Of a DNA stretch of 64,000 nt, positions 61,091 to 64,000 are shown one piece after another. The notes below the pieces were generated by a model. That model had not been told where the DNA came from. It did no database searches and saw only the letters and a list, made by a program, of their open reading frames with translations. A program made the translations under genes and the position numbers. The stretch comes from Ignelater luminosus (lineage: Eukaryota > Arthropoda > Insecta > Coleoptera > Elateridae): contig VTPC01091272.1 in assembly GCA_011009095.1 (NCBI GenBank), positions 607,016 through 671,015 of the forward strand, read 5' to 3'. Position 1 is the first letter of the stretch. Each line of letters begins with the position of its first letter.

Positions 61091-64000
61091 CCACTCGTAA
61101 CATTGATTAACCTTCTTTTTCTAGTTTAATATATTTAATATAAATTAAAGATTGAAAGTGGAAATATAAATGTCAGATGACCTCGAAGGATCTAAACATG
61201 TGACGAGACTTCCGTTTTAATTTCTTTCTTGAAAATGTTTCATTATATGAAAAATTATTTTTGTAAAGTTTCGACAGGCAAATTAAAAAAATAAAATTGA
61301 GGAAATTCACAAAATCTTAAAAGCCTGATAGGTATTTCAGTCCGCAATTAACTCGTCTGTTAAATATTTTGAGGCATCTATTTGTCAGCAACCATAAAAT
61401 TGTAGATAAATCACTAGGTTTAGTTGCCAACTGTAAAGTCAATATTTTTAAACTTTCTTTTTCCATCATGTTTCCATTAAAAAAATCCCATTTTCCATGT
61501 CAAAGCTATTCTATTTTGATACATACCTATATCTAACTCTGAATAATATAAACATTTAATTAATTTTAAATTGAAAAGAGGATTTCACAACAATACTTTT
61601 TTTAGCTTTAAGCACCGTGTAAATTGAGAATGAATCTTGAATGAAGGATATTTTTTTTGTTGTTAGGAAAGTTCAAATAACTCTTTAATGAATTTCATGT
61701 CACTAAACAAAAGAGTTACCTACGAGAGCTCATTTTTATGATTTCAAAATTTTAACTGGCCAAATTTGCATATGTAGGTTGTATTTTAGTATAATTTTAA
61801 TAAGGAAGTGGCCTCCAAATCCTCTAATTACATAATTTATTAAGAAAAAACAACTAAATTAGTCACGTGAATTATATTCGTAAATAGAGCAAAATATATC
61901 TACCTTGTTATAGAAGAATACCAAGATTTTTTGTAAAATAGTTTCTAGTGTCACTTAATCATTTTAGAATTAACTATATCCATCTTTATCTAACACATAG
62001 TCTCAGGAAGCTCTAACGTGATCAGGAACGAGTGGATGACGTTACATCTAGGTTAGTAGGCCAGTGGTTAAGCAATTTTATTTATTGGTAAGGCACATGT
62101 TATTCGCTAAGTGAAAATGAGTGCTTTATATTTAGGCGTATTAAGTTTTGCATTTGGAATTTTAAATTATGTAAAAATTGCAACAGTAACGACAATAATA
62201 TAATGTGGTGCAAACGGAGGAAACTTCTATTTAATAATAATTCAACTTAATACATATTCACCGATGCTCGACTTAATTGCTTACTGTAAGCTGTAATTAT
62301 GTTGCTGTATAATATTAATTTACCGAGCGTTTATGGTTCTGAAAAAGATTGAAGGATAATTATGATGCATTCTGTAGATAAACTGATGTTACTTTTAGAT
62401 AGTTGCCAAAATTATAGGCTTTACTACGCATCATTTACCTTATCTATTGACCAATTTATCTTTAATCTCTTTAATTGAAGATTTAAACTAAATAGTTTAT
62501 TACAATCGGCAGTAAATTATTTTAGATAGATCACTTCTGTTAATTAATTAGATGGTTTGTTAAAGAAAAACAATTAAATTATTTCGAGTTAGATCGTAAT
62601 CGTAACGGTTTGTTTGATCAATTCTTTGTTTTATAGATGTAAGGAATATTAGATTTCAGGTGTATTTACTAAATAAGAACGCCTTCTCTCTCATGTTCAA
62701 ATTTGTTTTGAAATGCAATCAGAAAAGTTTAGATTTATATTCATTTGTGTGATATCTTCGGTAAATAAATTATAACATTATCCTGGCTTACCCAAACTGA
62801 ATTGTTTGTTTATCTGTTAGCTTAAATCATAATACTGATGGATATCTTCTTTTGTTTCTTCTCCTTTATGTAATTTAATGCTATAATTGTGCTTCTATAT
62901 TTCTTAGAACTTGTCTTATTTGGTTTTTTGGTTTCACTGATTTTCAAATTTTTTTCATCTTTCTCATTTGTTTTTTACTGATGTAAAGATGTTCTCCATT
63001 TTTGCATGGATGCAGAAAACATACATTGTATGTCAGATTGAATCAAACGTTGTGAGACGGCAGGCAAAGCTTTTCTATGCTAAATACAAATGTGAAGCTC
63101 TTCCCAAAAATGGCATGTTTTGAGATTTTGGAAAAAGAATCTTACTGAGGATCTCTTCTTGTATTTGATGAATTCCTATGGCGTTTCCCACAGAAAGCTT
63201 TAGATTTGGTTTCAATAGGCAGATCGTTTGGTTATGTTTTGTTGTGATGGTTACATAAGTTACAAGTTGAAACTGATAAATGAGCTCCTTGGAAGGTAGA
63301 TGAAAAAAACTTCTTGTTATTCCATTTTCTAGGGTTTTGCAAAAGCAGATTGTTGAAAACCTGATGGTTCTGGTATAGTCAGGGAATTTGCCTAAAAACA
63401 GAAACATCGAGAAAATTCTCTTTCTTCTTTGATTTTGAGTCGTCATACCTAACTTGAACGTGTTTTCTTTCCATTTCTTATTTTTGTCTGTTTCTTTCTC
63501 ATCTCACCATACACCATTCTTTTGAGGTATCTGTGTTTCCTCATAAAACACCATTGAGAATTTTTTGATTTGAATAGCAAAATCAGTTTTCAATAAAAAC
63601 TTTATATAGTAATACACTTCTTTGTCACTTACTTTTAGTAGAAAGTAATTTTATATAGATTCTGCGTGTGACAATGTTTTTGTAAACATCAAAATTATTT
63701 ACATTTAGTTATCTTAACAACTGCCATTACTTAATTTACTGATACACGTAAATACATGGAATATTTTGAGTTCATTCACTTTATTTTTGTTGAAAAGTTA
63801 ATTCCGTATGCAATTTTGTAATATTCTTATCATGTATCCTTGTCAATGCAATTAAAGCATTGGCATAGTTTTATTTAAAAAGTATTGTAAGAAATTTTTT
63901 GATGTTCCTGAAAGTCAATAACGCAAAAATAAACCCTTTTAATCCTTCGTACGTGATTTTCTCTTGAAGTCCTAGCTGTTTTCGATTAGATTCAGTTACA
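61091..64000. other. AT-rich non-coding DNA
   Basis: No recognised gene. The longest open frame of the window is on the minus strand at 63446-63075 (123 codons, MTTQNQRRKRIFSMF...), with no domain or motif I recognise. Its length is near the chance maximum for this much A/T-rich sequence, so it is not called a gene. T-rich low complexity occupies about 62870-63000. Confidence 0.55.

Noticed and set aside
63075-63446. 123-codon minus-strand open frame, the longest in the window
   Set aside because: It has no recognisable motif and no GC or codon signature, and its length is about the maximum expected by chance in this much roughly 70% AT sequence on six frames.

Overview
The window reads as AT-rich animal nuclear DNA, most likely from an insect. 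The signs are a strong A/T bias with isolated CpG-richer patches, GT-AG type splice-site contexts, several Tc1/mariner and pogo transposon fossils, a tRNA-derived SINE-like repeat and simple-sequence tracts. There are no prokaryotic features: no long ORFs, operons or ribosome binding sites. The longest open frame is 123 codons, about what chance gives in 64 kb of roughly 70% AT sequence (composition judged by eye). Nearly all of the window is therefore intergenic or intronic, and I do not identify any complete protein-coding gene.

The clearest object is at the left end: an almost complete Tc1/mariner-superfamily transposon (115-1404) with 28-bp terminal inverted repeats, a TA target duplication and a decayed transposase. 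Three more repeats of recognisable type follow: a minus-strand tRNA-derived SINE-like copy (about 3180-3330), a plus-strand pogo/Tigger-like fossil (28164-28740) and a minus-strand fossil of a second mariner/Tc3-type transposase (42915-43345).

A tentative plus-strand gene 5' end can be assembled. It has a CpG-enriched promoter and 5' UTR-like block at 6120-6871 ending in a splice donor, a 35-nt exon with near-consensus splice signals at 52936-52970, and a possible translation-start exon at 58560-58717. That last exon would encode a 30-residue Cys/Leu/Arg-rich N-terminus and end in a donor. If these belong together, most of the window is the first introns of one long gene whose body lies beyond 64 kb. 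This is inference and needs transcript evidence. A weaker candidate first exon with a signal-peptide-like start lies at 48811-48969.

The rest is repeat-derived and low-complexity DNA. Four patterns stand out: a dispersed fold-back motif (CCAAGACT ... AGTCTTGGTCTTG) around 53.2-54.1 kb with relatives at 57.57 and 17.69 kb; a cluster of TGAAACAC/GTGTTTCA elements, several paired as small hairpins, at 59.9-61.1 kb; a nest of direct and inverted duplications at 9.5-10.6 kb; and diverged duplicates at 16.4-16.9 kb. I found no previously undescribed protein system; the novel-looking material is these repeat families and the candidate long-intron 5' exons.
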